The notes below the pieces were generated by a model. It did not search any database. It was not told the DNA's origin and saw only the letters and a list, made by a program, of their open reading frames with translations. 64,000 nucleotides of DNA from Bacteroides sp. AN502(2024) (GTDB lineage: Bacteria; Bacteroidota; Bacteroidia; Bacteroidales; Bacteroidaceae). Where the stretch lies: positions 2,108,001 through 2,172,000 of the forward strand of contig NZ_JBGFSP010000003.1 of the NCBI RefSeq assembly GCF_041227145.1, in the 5' to 3' direction. Positions 47,535-56,687 of this stretch are shown here, piece after piece (position 1 is the stretch's first letter; each line of letters starts with the position of its first letter). The translations under genes and the position numbers were made by a program.

Positions 47535-49532
47535 TTATAATTTATATTCCAATTGACGTTTCTTTCCATCAACAGAAACTTCTATTCTCACCCCATTTTC
47601 GTCAAATGCCTTGTTCAGGAACGTAGCTTTGAGTACAGGGAAGGAAGCTGCATTTTTCGACGGATAAAGAATGGTTATGTAGCGTACGGCATCTGAATCT
47701 TTTTTATCTATATCAAAAGAAACGGCTGTACGAGGTACACGCACACGATAGGCCGTTGAACGCCAGCCTTCTTTCTCTTTCATTGAAACTTTCTTTTCGG
47801 CAAAGCATTGCAGTTTCACGTTGCTTGGTCCTTCATAGGCTGTAGTCAGCATATTATTCTTTCTGTCTATGTTTACAGTACCTTCACACAAATGATAGTT
47901 TAGGTTCACTGTCCCTTTCGCATTTCCTACGGCTTCATCTACAATTACAAAATAAGATTGGTCTACAAAGAAGACGGAGCGTCTGTGTTTCAAACCATCA
48001 TAATGCGGATTCTCAGTCACCAGGATTTGCTCATTGCCTTCGGGCTTCCAAAGTTTAGTGACAGATTGGGTTGTTTGCAGATTTTTTTCATCCAATGTCA
48101 ACGTATTGTGAGAACTTGTCCGGCGGAACCAGTTACGAAGTTTCATAACTTCATCATCACCGGCATAAACGTAGGAACCGCTATCCGGGAAGAGATTCCG
48201 GCCATTGAACCAAAATTCAAAAGTTCCATTATCCGGTTGGCAGTGCCATTCCCCTTTAGGACCAGCCTTTACAACCATGACGGTAGCATCTTGCTTCCAA
48301 CCGTTTCTGAAAGTGAAGAAACCGGAAGTCAGCGCACCATGAGATAGGTTGGGCAAGGGAACGCCTTCACGGCCTTCTGTGGCATAATAACGAATCCATT
48401 CACAATCCGGAAATAATTTGAGCCAATCTTTGTAATTACGGATTTCTGACGGACGGCTTCCTAACTTGGCATCACTGAAGCAGGGATTGCTGTAATCCGG
48501 GAAACAGATATTAGTATAAAATTCAATCATATTCTTGATTGTATTTACGTATTCGACAGGGAATTCCTGACGGAAACCATTGACATCCGCCATGCGCAAG
48601 GCTTTGCAAAAAATATTGATTGCCGCCAGATGATAATGTGGGTCCAGTTCATATTGGCCACCATCCGGATAAACTTGTTTCTTTATTTCGCGGTTCAATA
48701 TGTTTATACCGCTTTTTCTCCATCCGGCTGCTTCCCTGAATTCGGGAAAAAATGCACCTGCATATACCATTCGTTGAGCTTCAAACAGTAAATGATTACC
48801 CTGATCTGAGTAATTACCAAGAATGTGCAAGGCATGCCGATGATAATTAATCAGAAATTCAGTCAGAAACTCCGGACTGAAAGCCTTTGAAGGAATGAAC
48901 AACAGGAATTGCAGCGTTTGATCCTGTAAACGGTTACTCACCTCCAGAGGACGCCATGCAAAGCGTACATTTTCCGCTTTTCCTTTTACTTCACCTGCGC
49001 TGACCAGTTCGTATTCTTCTTTCTCTACTGCTGTCAAAGGATTCTTTTTAATCCAATCCATATACTGAAATGCCCATTCTTTGGCATATTTTTCATCTCC
49101 GGAGATTCGGTACGCCTTGCCCATTGGCGTGAACCATTTGTGGCGGTGCAATTGCCAGCGCAACTCATTATCCTGTACTGGCCAATATTGCCAGTTGATA
49201 TCTTTGCCATAATTATAGGAAGGCTGATATCCCTTGTGTACAAAAAATGTATGTTCCAAGGCATCATCTGCCCATTTCTGTTCTTCTTTGGAGATTTTGA
49301 TATTTTTCATATCGATATCGGGATGCCCTATACCAGTACGTTGACGGTAATAGTCCAATAAAGCTTTGGCTGCTTCGTCCCATTGTTGTTGGTCACATGC
49401 AGCTTTTACCTTTTCCAATCCCGGATAATCCAGATTCAACAAGCTAAAAGCTTCTTTCCTCAGTTGCTGTGCTTCCGTGCATAGGGCAACCAGCAAAAAA
49501 GTAAAACTAAGAATATACTTTGTTATTTTCAT
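47535..49532 (-). CDS. PL12 heparan-sulfate lyase (heparinase III-like)
   Basis: A 665-residue secreted lyase (signal LLVALCTEAQQ), the usual length for PL12. The N-terminal alpha/alpha toroid carries NYSDQGNHLLFEAQRMVYAG and YPDGGQYELDPHYHLAAINIF. The C-terminal beta-sandwich carries GEWHCQPDNGTFEFWFNGR and RRTSSHNTLTLDEKNLQT. The asparagine and histidine residues in NHLLFE, DPHYH and WHCQPDNG fit the known active site. It cleaves glucosamine-uronate bonds in low-sulfated heparan sulfate by beta-elimination. It resembles BT4657, which has the same neighbours. The downstream sulfatase follows after 13 bp. Confidence 0.9.
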   Translation of the reverse strand: MKITKYILSFTFLLVALCTEAQQLRKEAFSLLNLDYPGLEKVKAACDQQQWDEAAKALLDYYRQRTGIGHPDIDMKNIKISKEEQKWADDALEHTFFVHKGYQPSYNYGKDINWQYWPVQDNELRWQLHRHKWFTPMGKAYRISGDEKYAKEWAFQYMDWIKKNPLTAVEKEEYELVSAGEVKGKAENVRFAWRPLEVSNRLQDQTLQFLLFIPSKAFSPEFLTEFLINYHRHALHILGNYSDQGNHLLFEAQRMVYAGAFFPEFREAAGWRKSGINILNREIKKQVYPDGGQYELDPHYHLAAINIFCKALRMADVNGFRQEFPVEYVNTIKNMIEFYTNICFPDYSNPCFSDAKLGSRPSEIRNYKDWLKLFPDCEWIRYYATEGREGVPLPNLSHGALTSGFFTFRNGWKQDATVMVVKAGPKGEWHCQPDNGTFEFWFNGRNLFPDSGSYVYAGDDEVMKLRNWFRRTSSHNTLTLDEKNLQTTQSVTKLWKPEGNEQILVTENPHYDGLKHRRSVFFVDQSYFVIVDEAVGNAKGTVNLNYHLCEGTVNIDRKNNMLTTAYEGPSNVKLQCFAEKKVSMKEKEGWRSTAYRVRVPRTAVSFDIDKKDSDAVRYITILYPSKNAASFPVLKATFLNKAFDENGVRIEVSVDGKKRQLEYKL

Positions 49533-49548
49533 GGTATATTAATATCCT

Positions 49549-50838
49549 TTAGAGTGATTTGTAGTCAAGTTTTTTAACTTTCATATATCGGGCTAAAGCT
49601 TCCAAATAATAATAATCGGCATAATTGATAGGCGTATCAATTTCAGAACCATTAGGCAATGAGCCTGTAGAATGCATCAGGATAAATCCTTGGTTAGTGC
49701 CGACCTTTGCCAAGTAAGCATTGGAGGAGAGAGACTTGAGCAGTTTCTCGGCATAATCGAAATATATCTGTCCATCCTCTACCAAAGTGCTGAGTTCTAT
49801 CAAAGCAGAAGCTGTGATAGAGGCAGCTGATGCATCACGAGGCGTTTCCGGTGTAACCGGGGCATCATAGTCCCATGAAGGAATCGCATCGTCAGTCTTT
49901 ACACGTGCCATGATCAACGCTGCAATATTTTGGGCTTGCTGTAAGAAAGCTGTATCTTTTGATTCACGATAGCAGGATGTATATCCATATACTCCCCAGG
50001 CTTGTCCACGCGCCCATGAGGAATCATCATTTTTCCCCTGATGCGTACATTTTATCTCTACACTGCCATCGTTGTTGTAGCTTACTACGTGATAAGATGA
50101 ATGATCGTTTCTGAAATGGTTCTTCATTGTTGTCTCAGCATGTTTCAGTGCGATTTCTTTATACTTCGGATTATGGGTCAAGTGATTGACGTAAAATAAT
50201 AGATCCAGATTCATCATATTATCAATAATCACAGGAAAATTCCATTTCCCGAAATCCCAAGAACGAATACAGCCTATGATCGAATCAAAACGGCTACACA
50301 AATTATCAGCAGTCTGTACCAATATTTGACGGATAGAATCAGCAGGGGCCAAGCGATATGCATTGCCATAACTGCAATTCATCATGAAGCCGATGTCGTG
50401 TGTACCTTTATAATCTTTCACCGGGTACAGGTAATTCGTAAATTTCACAGCATCTTTTTTCAACTCTTCAATGCCGGTCAGCTGGTATGCGTACCACAAG
50501 TTTCCGGGGAAAAAACCACTTGTCCAATCATAAATGGAATTGCAATATCTACGGCTTCCCAGAGCATCTTTCATAGGTTTTACCCGCAAGGAGTCTTTGA
50601 ACGTTGCAGGATCTCTTTGTAGCTGACTACAGAGAAAATCCATATCGTATCCCGTCCAAATGGAACGGGGTAACAAGACTGAATCTCCTATATCGGCCAC
50701 TGTTTCTTCCAGTTGTTGCACAGAAGTATCTATTGCGTTTTTCAACCAGCTGTAATCTTCTTTGGATCGACTGGGTGAACAGCTGGAGAGCCCTTGTAGT
50801 GTAGCAACTGCGTAACAAAATAGTAGAAATTTTTTCAT
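49549..50838 (-). CDS. GH88 unsaturated glucuronyl hydrolase (PUL B copy)
   Basis: A 429-residue lipoprotein (signal GLSSC). The catalytic aspartates are D148 in THDIGFMMN and D206 in VIIDNMMNLDLL; SSWARGQAWGVYGYTSCYRES and YADYYYLEALARYM are the other family segments. It removes the unsaturated uronate from heparan disaccharides released by the PL12 and PL15 enzymes. It is the first enzyme gene after susD3, separated by 120 bp that contain a perfect stem-loop (50894-50934). Confidence 0.93.
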   Translation of the reverse strand: MKKFLLFCYAVATLQGLSSCSPSRSKEDYSWLKNAIDTSVQQLEETVADIGDSVLLPRSIWTGYDMDFLCSQLQRDPATFKDSLRVKPMKDALGSRRYCNSIYDWTSGFFPGNLWYAYQLTGIEELKKDAVKFTNYLYPVKDYKGTHDIGFMMNCSYGNAYRLAPADSIRQILVQTADNLCSRFDSIIGCIRSWDFGKWNFPVIIDNMMNLDLLFYVNHLTHNPKYKEIALKHAETTMKNHFRNDHSSYHVVSYNNDGSVEIKCTHQGKNDDSSWARGQAWGVYGYTSCYRESKDTAFLQQAQNIAALIMARVKTDDAIPSWDYDAPVTPETPRDASAASITASALIELSTLVEDGQIYFDYAEKLLKSLSSNAYLAKVGTNQGFILMHSTGSLPNGSEIDTPINYADYYYLEALARYMKVKKLDYKSL

Positions 50839-50893
50839 ATATGTGTCTATTCTATTGGTTATATCTGCTCAAATTATCATCCTTGCATTATGA

Positions 50894-50934
50894 GGATGGA
50901 GAAATAATAAGAGTTTATACTTATTTCTCCATCC
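50894..50934 (-). promoter_or_regulatory. Perfect stem-loop between susD3 and GH88
   Basis: GGATGGAGAAATAA (50894-50907) pairs exactly with TTATTTCTCCATCC (50921-50934) across a 13-nt loop. The transcribed strand shows no T run after it. It is like the element after susD2 and probably limits or processes the mRNA between transporter and enzyme genes. Confidence 0.6.
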
Positions 50935-50958
50935 ATTGTCAGTTCATACAAAATGAAA

Positions 50959-52725
50959 TTACTCAAATCCCGGATTGTTTTCTCCGTTCAAAGCTGCATT
51001 CGATTGGATTTCGGCCAATGGAATGGGATAGAGTTCATGCTTGCCTTTGGTAAAGTTGTGGCCAGCTACGTAGTTGGACTTAGCCCATTTCACCGGATTC
51101 CAATCATTACGTGCAGCATTCGTTATATATTCATCCGGTCCTGGAATCCATGATTCCATATAGTTCTGAGCAGCTTCTAAAGATTCTTTCAAGATACCCC
51201 AGCGTAGTAGATCATATTTACGTTGACCTTCGTAGCAAAGTTCAAAAGCGCGTTCCCAATACAAGGCTGTACGGAATTTGCCGGCATCGTCACCATCCGG
51301 AATGAATGGTAAATCATACAATTTCGGAGCCTTCAACAAGCTTGAATAATTGCTGGCGCTTATAGGAGTAGCACCGGCACGGACACGGACGTCATTTAAT
51401 AATTTCCATGCTTCAGTGGTATTATCGGTTTCGTTATAAGCTTCAGCTGCCATCAGAACAGCATCGGCATAACGCAACGGAGCATAGTTGACGCCTGTAT
51501 TGTTGGGGTCCACAAAACCCGGAGCCATCCATTCTCTACGCCATTTACCCGGATATCTGTACAGATTTTTGCTGATTTCGTTAGAAGTATACTTTTTTTC
51601 CTGGATTTCTTTATTCTTGTTCCACTTGATAGCATAGTCCACAAAATTCACGTCACGACGTATATCTTTTATGCTTCCATCTTCATTTGATTCATAGAAA
51701 GACTTCCAATATGGCAATACCAGAAAGAAAGCATTGGCGCGTCCCATATAACTGCTTGTACCGGGGTACTTTCCCGGAGCATCTACAAGTGGTCCGTTGT
51801 AAGTAGCCCATACACCGGCATTGTCTTTCTGACCCTGGTTGGGTTCAAAAGCAATTTCCCAAAGAGATTCTTGATTGTTCAATATCAGTTGAGAATAGTT
51901 TTTGAACAGTTGCTCATAACCCTCTGCGTAAAAATTATGATAGCCTTCAGCCTTCAGAGCTTCCCATTCCTTAATCACTGCTTTAAAATATTCCTTTCGG
52001 GTAGTATCGTCCGGACGGGTCAATTGACGTGATGAACGGTTCAGACTATAGCCGGCGCGTTGCAAATAGACACGCATCAGTAACGTACGGGCAGCACCGC
52101 TACAAGGTATTTCAGAAGAGGCTACTTCACGACCGGATTTCAAATGTGTTTTTGCATAGTTCAAATCTTCGATGATTTGGTCATAAATCAGTTCACGGTC
52201 GGTACGAGGTTTGGATGTATTGCCAAAGCTATTCGTATATTCCGTGCTAAACGGTACGTCACCAAAGAATTTCACCAGGTCAAAAGCTATGTAAGCACGG
52301 AGGAATCGAGCTTGCCCGTCAATTTCCTGCAGGTTTTTGTTTTCTGCAAAACCTGACATAGCTTCGATGCCGGCAATAGCTACGTTGGCACGGTCGAGAG
52401 CTTGATAAGCACATCTCCATACACTGGCAATCCAGGTATTGGAAGAGTTGTACAGATAGTGGGATATGTCACGGCGAGTTCCGTCCGAACCGGTTCCACG
52501 TACCATGAACATATCGTCCGATCCAAAGAACGGCATGATATTTTGTCCATAATAGTCTGTAGTTTCAAGACAGTCATAGATTCCGACTACAGCCATCTGG
52601 GCTTTTTCTTCTGTCACAAAATAAGTATCTTTATCGTAGAATGAGCTGGGCTTTTCAGTCAGGTCACAGGAAGTAACCCCTACAAGCATCATTGCGCCAA
52701 GCGCATATATCATTTTATTTTTCAT
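50959..52725 (-). CDS. SusD3, surface glycan-binding lipoprotein
   Basis: A 588-residue SusD/RagB lipoprotein (signal MLVGVTSC, then DLTEKPSSFYDKDTYF). The helical half contains DGQARFLRAYIAFDLVKFFGDVPF and the C-terminal signature is YWERAFELCYEGQRKYDLLRWG. It lids SusC3 and should capture heparan sulfate chains if the PUL assignment is right. It lies 24 bp after susC3. Confidence 0.93.
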   Translation of the reverse strand: MKNKMIYALGAMMLVGVTSCDLTEKPSSFYDKDTYFVTEEKAQMAVVGIYDCLETTDYYGQNIMPFFGSDDMFMVRGTGSDGTRRDISHYLYNSSNTWIASVWRCAYQALDRANVAIAGIEAMSGFAENKNLQEIDGQARFLRAYIAFDLVKFFGDVPFSTEYTNSFGNTSKPRTDRELIYDQIIEDLNYAKTHLKSGREVASSEIPCSGAARTLLMRVYLQRAGYSLNRSSRQLTRPDDTTRKEYFKAVIKEWEALKAEGYHNFYAEGYEQLFKNYSQLILNNQESLWEIAFEPNQGQKDNAGVWATYNGPLVDAPGKYPGTSSYMGRANAFFLVLPYWKSFYESNEDGSIKDIRRDVNFVDYAIKWNKNKEIQEKKYTSNEISKNLYRYPGKWRREWMAPGFVDPNNTGVNYAPLRYADAVLMAAEAYNETDNTTEAWKLLNDVRVRAGATPISASNYSSLLKAPKLYDLPFIPDGDDAGKFRTALYWERAFELCYEGQRKYDLLRWGILKESLEAAQNYMESWIPGPDEYITNAARNDWNPVKWAKSNYVAGHNFTKGKHELYPIPLAEIQSNAALNGENNPGFE

Positions 52726-52749
52726 TTTATTTTTCCTTTTAAATTCTAA

Positions 52750-55700
52750 TTAAAATGCTACGTTCACACCAAAAACGAAAGAGCGACTTCTGGGGTAAGC
52801 ACCGAAATCAACACCAGGAGTTAATGAGCTGCTCATGGTAGATACTTCCGGATCGAAACCGGTATAAGGGGTCCATGTGAATAAGTTATTACCCGTTGCA
52901 TACAAGCGTAGTTTAGTCAGACCGATTTTATTGATCACTTTCTTGGGGAAGGTATATCCTAAAGTGATATTACTCAACTTCAAATAAGAAGCATCTTCAA
53001 TGGCCCAGGAGTGAATGTAGGTGTTGTTTGAACCGTTGTCACCGAAATGAGCTACGGTTTTGCCTTGGTTCACTGCTGCCAGTTCTTCAGGATTCGTAAT
53101 CAATTCTCCATTGGCATTGATGGTCACCCAACGATGGGCTTCATCGGCCACCGATAAAACGTTTTTGTTGGTAAGGGCGGTTTTGGTATTGGTCAACTTG
53201 GTAGCATTCAGTACTTCTGCACCATAGCTATAAGTAAAGAAGATGCTCAGGTCGAAATTCTTCCAATTAAAAGTATTGTTGATACCGCCATAGAAATCAG
53301 GCAGGGCATTACCGATAATGGTCTTATCGCTTTCGGTAATTTGGTTGTCTTCACTACCGTCTACGTTCTTAAATTTCCAGTAACCCGGTTGGATATTTTT
53401 CTTGTCGCCATGATAAGGTATACCATCTTTCAATGTATACGTTTTGGTGGTAGCATCATAATTGAAGTCTTCCACCTGATACAATCCGTCAGTCACATAA
53501 CCGTAGAATTGTCCCAACGGTTGGTCTACCCCAATCTGGTGAGATGCCCCTGCACCGTTATAACCAAAGTTAGCCAGATACAACTGTACTTTTTCACCTG
53601 TCAGTTTCTTCACCTTGTTTTTGTTGTGGGAGAAAGTAACTGAAGTGTTCCAAGTAAAATCTTTGGATACAATGTTTGCCGTATTGATAGTCAAATCCAC
53701 ACCCATGTTTTCAGTTTCGCCTGCGTTGATAACCATACTGGTGTAACCGGAAGAGTTCGGTAATTTGGCATTCAGCAGCAGGTTGCTACTGCGATTGATG
53801 TAGAATTCAGGAGTGAATGTGATACGCTGGTTCAAGAAACCAAAATCCATTCCTACGTTAAATGTCTTGTTTGCCTCCCATTTCAGATCGGAATTAGTTA
53901 TTTGGCTGGAAGCATAACCGGCCTGTGCACCATTGCCATTGGCAGCAGTAACAGACCCCATAAGAGCAAGACTTTGATAACTGTCAATACGGTTGTTACC
54001 TGCCAGACCATAACCGATACGGAATTTTAAGTCGGAGAAGATTCCCAAATCCTTGATAAATGCTTCTTCGCCTATACGCCATGCAGCTGAGAAAGCCGGG
54101 AAGTAACCCCACTTGTTGTTCTTACCGAACTTGGAAGAACCGTCGGCACGAATCGAAGCAGTGAAGAGATATTTCTCCATTAGGTTGTAGTTTATACGTC
54201 CGAAGAAGGAGAGCAATTTGTCATCGTAGTTTTCAGTGGAAGTGGGAACTCCCGGAATACCCAGTGAGAGGTCTCCCAAACCTATTTCATCATTCGGGAA
54301 CTGGTTGGCACTTGCAGAAAAACTGCGTGACCATCTTTCCACATATTCATGTCCGGCAATGGCTGTAAAGTCATGAATTTTGTTTTTCCAAGAATAGGTC
54401 AAAACATTGGAAGTCTGGAAACTGCTATTTTCCAGATTGGTAATTGAACCTTGAATACTGGAACGCTTACCTGTAATAGACTCATCTCCATAGAATATAT
54501 CATTGCGACGAGTCTGATAGCGCATACCTACCGTACTACGGAAAGAGAGTCCTTTCAGCAGTTTGATGGTAGCACCACCATTGGCTTGGAAAGTGCGCCA
54601 TTCTTTGTTTTTAAGTTCTTCTGCTGCCGAAATCAGCGGATTCTGCATCACATTGCCATTATCATCTGCCAACAGCGGGTCTTCACCGTGTAGTAAATCT
54701 TCATCTACCCCTATAATACCTACTGTAGGGCGGTACTGCAAGATGTGCTGCATTTTGTTGAAGCGGTCACCGCCTTCCGATGTACCCATGCCTTCCACGC
54801 GCATTTGGTCGTAGCTGATACGTGAATTTACTGTCAACCATTTATTTATCTCATGGTTCATGTTGAATGAGATGTTATGTTTTTTGCTACCGCTGTATAC
54901 CATAGCACCCTCTTCGTTGTAGTATGAATAAGCCAGACTGTAACTCATTTTCTCCGTCTTTCCGGATACACCTACCCGATAGTTCTGGGTAATGGCATTG
55001 CGCCCTAAGGCTTCATCTTGCCAATCGATACCCTTGCGACCGTTATATATGGAAGCAAAATCGCTGAACTTGCCATATCTTTCTTCCCATTTGGTTATAC
55101 CATCCGCACCGGAATCTCCCGTACCCATTCTCCACAATGTACGTTCGTAATCCAGTCTGGCAAATTCACCGGCATTAAGTACATCCAACTTGTTTGCAAT
55201 CTTTTTGACACCTACATAACTGTCGAAAGTCACTGTAGCCTTGCCACCTGATTTACTGCCATTCTTTGTCGTAATAACAACTACACCATTAGCGCCACGA
55301 GCACCATAGATGGCAGTGGCCGAAGCATCCTTCAACACGTCGATGGTTTCAATTTCAGCGGGGTCGAGGGTAGACATACCGTCTTCACTGGGGAAACCGT
55401 CAATAATGTAAAGGGGTTCGTTACTTTGTGTGATAGAGATACCTCCACGTACACGTACGGAAATAGCGGCACCCGGAGTTCCTTCACTTTGTTGCACCAT
55501 CACACCTGCCATGCGCCCGGTTAAAGCTTGTGTCACATCACTTACCGGTACTTTAGCAAGTTCTTTGCTGCTAACAGAGGTTACCGAGCTGGTCAAATCT
55601 CTACGAGGAACAGCGGCATAACCGATAATTACAATGTCTTCCAGTAATACGGCATCAGCTTGTAGAGTCACGTTTATTACACTTCGATTATTGACTTTCA

Positions 55701-55956
55701 CTTCTTGCGAAGTCATGCCTACATAAGAGAAAACCAATACATCTTTGGATGCATTATTCACTTTCAGAGTGTAGTTACCATTTGCATCGGTAACTGTTCC
55801 AACACCGGTAACTCCTTTAATAGTTACGCTACCTCCAATTACTTCATATCCTTCGCTATCAACCACCTTACCGGTTACTGTCAAACTCTGTGCGTATGTA
55901 AGCATGTTGACAAAAGCGAGAATAAACATTAAAATACATTTTTTTAACCTGTACAT
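52750..55956 (-). CDS. SusC3, TonB-dependent outer-membrane glycan importer
   Basis: A 1068-residue SusC transporter: signal peptide (MLTYAQ), carboxypeptidase-D-like domain (GKVVDSEGYEVIGGSVTIKG), TonB box (LLEDIVIIGYA), plug (IYGARGANGVVVITTKNG) and a barrel that ends VFGVNVAF. It heads the PUL B operon, which extends through at least ten genes to 37937. Its promoter region carries a perfect 13-bp inverted repeat and an AATATTGTT box that are candidate HTCS-B sites. Confidence 0.93.
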   Translation of the reverse strand: MYRLKKCILMFILAFVNMLTYAQSLTVTGKVVDSEGYEVIGGSVTIKGVTGVGTVTDANGNYTLKVNNASKDVLVFSYVGMTSQEVKVNNRSVINVTLQADAVLLEDIVIIGYAAVPRRDLTSSVTSVSSKELAKVPVSDVTQALTGRMAGVMVQQSEGTPGAAISVRVRGGISITQSNEPLYIIDGFPSEDGMSTLDPAEIETIDVLKDASATAIYGARGANGVVVITTKNGSKSGGKATVTFDSYVGVKKIANKLDVLNAGEFARLDYERTLWRMGTGDSGADGITKWEERYGKFSDFASIYNGRKGIDWQDEALGRNAITQNYRVGVSGKTEKMSYSLAYSYYNEEGAMVYSGSKKHNISFNMNHEINKWLTVNSRISYDQMRVEGMGTSEGGDRFNKMQHILQYRPTVGIIGVDEDLLHGEDPLLADDNGNVMQNPLISAAEELKNKEWRTFQANGGATIKLLKGLSFRSTVGMRYQTRRNDIFYGDESITGKRSSIQGSITNLENSSFQTSNVLTYSWKNKIHDFTAIAGHEYVERWSRSFSASANQFPNDEIGLGDLSLGIPGVPTSTENYDDKLLSFFGRINYNLMEKYLFTASIRADGSSKFGKNNKWGYFPAFSAAWRIGEEAFIKDLGIFSDLKFRIGYGLAGNNRIDSYQSLALMGSVTAANGNGAQAGYASSQITNSDLKWEANKTFNVGMDFGFLNQRITFTPEFYINRSSNLLLNAKLPNSSGYTSMVINAGETENMGVDLTINTANIVSKDFTWNTSVTFSHNKNKVKKLTGEKVQLYLANFGYNGAGASHQIGVDQPLGQFYGYVTDGLYQVEDFNYDATTKTYTLKDGIPYHGDKKNIQPGYWKFKNVDGSEDNQITESDKTIIGNALPDFYGGINNTFNWKNFDLSIFFTYSYGAEVLNATKLTNTKTALTNKNVLSVADEAHRWVTINANGELITNPEELAAVNQGKTVAHFGDNGSNNTYIHSWAIEDASYLKLSNITLGYTFPKKVINKIGLTKLRLYATGNNLFTWTPYTGFDPEVSTMSSSLTPGVDFGAYPRSRSFVFGVNVAF

Positions 55957-55999
55957 AATAAATAAATCTAAGGTTTAATTTTAGAATTTTTTCAGAAGG

Positions 56000-56084
56000 C
56001 AAACATACGACAAGGAATAAAAAAAGTGTAAAAGAATTGTTTTTGTTACTCTTACTTTTACACTTTTCCCATACTAATATTGTT
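56000..56084 (-). promoter_or_regulatory. Promoter and candidate operator of the susC3 operon
   Basis: On the minus strand TATGTTTG (56000-56007) is a consensus -7 box, 44 bp upstream of the susC3 start. A perfect inverted repeat, AAAAGTGTAAAAG (56022-56034) with CTTTTACACTTTT (56055-56067), lies just upstream, and AATATTGTT (56076-56084) beyond it. AATATTGTT also occurs 69 bp from the -7 box of the 63802 promoter. Confidence 0.55.
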
Positions 56085-56094
56085 CACTACACAT

Positions 56095-56201
56095 CGTTTT
56101 TGTGCAAAAATGACTTTACGGATGGCTGGAAGCGGGTGATTACCCGATTAAGCAGTAGTTTTTATTAGCTTGGATTGCACAAAAAACGGATTGTACAAAG
56201 C
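56095..56201. repeat. Inverted and direct repeats between cupin gene and susC3 promoter
   Basis: CGTTTTTGTGCAA (56095-56107) has a near-exact reverse complement TTGCACAAAAAACG (56177-56190). GGATTGCACAAA (56174-56185) is repeated as GGATTGTACAAA (56190-56201), 16 bp apart. A small perfect hairpin CGGGT/ACCCG lies at 56133-56146. These may form the 3' end of the cupin operon or binding sites for a regulator. Confidence 0.4.
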
Positions 56202-56214
56202 CTCTTTTCAGAAT

Positions 56215-56658
56215 TTATTTTAAAAAATCTGCTCTCATCGGTGCAAAACAGTCGATCAAGACTCCGGCTTCCAGGCAAACACATCCATGCAAAATGTCCG
56301 GTTCGATATAAATACCGTCTCCGGCTTTCACGATTTTCTTCTCATTGCCTACCGTAAATTCAAATTTACCGCTTGCCACGTAAGTGGTCTGCGTATGATA
56401 GTGCGTGTGTGAAGTTCCTACAGCTCCCTTTTCAAACTTCACTTTCACTAACATCACCTGTCCGTCGTAGCCCATGATTTGTCGGGTCACCCCTTCACCG
56501 GCAGGTTCCCACGCTTTATCTTTCTCACAAATAAAAGTGGTGCTTCTGGTCTTTTTTACAGGATTATCATTCATTTTGGTTTGGGCATTTAAATTTGTTA
56601 CAGCAAAAAGAGCTACTCCGATCATACATACACATCTTTTCCATGTTTTCATTTTCAT
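56215..56658 (-). CDS. KdgF-like cupin with signal peptide
   Basis: A 147-residue protein with a signal peptide (ending TNLNAQ) and one cupin barrel. The metal-binding histidines are in GTSHTHYHTQTTYVASGKFEF, the glycine turn in VKAGDGIYIEPDILHGCVCLE, and the ending VLIDCFAPMRADFL is that of KdgF proteins. KdgF speeds conversion of 4,5-unsaturated uronates to the linear keto form after lyase and GH88/GH105 action. Being exported, it should act in the periplasm on the sugar released there by GH88. Last gene of the HTCS-B unit, 29 bp after the epimerase. Confidence 0.8.
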   Translation of the reverse strand: MKMKTWKRCVCMIGVALFAVTNLNAQTKMNDNPVKKTRSTTFICEKDKAWEPAGEGVTRQIMGYDGQVMLVKVKFEKGAVGTSHTHYHTQTTYVASGKFEFTVGNEKKIVKAGDGIYIEPDILHGCVCLEAGVLIDCFAPMRADFLK

Positions 56659-56687
56659 AATTCATAAATTTTAGTTGGTTTAATACA

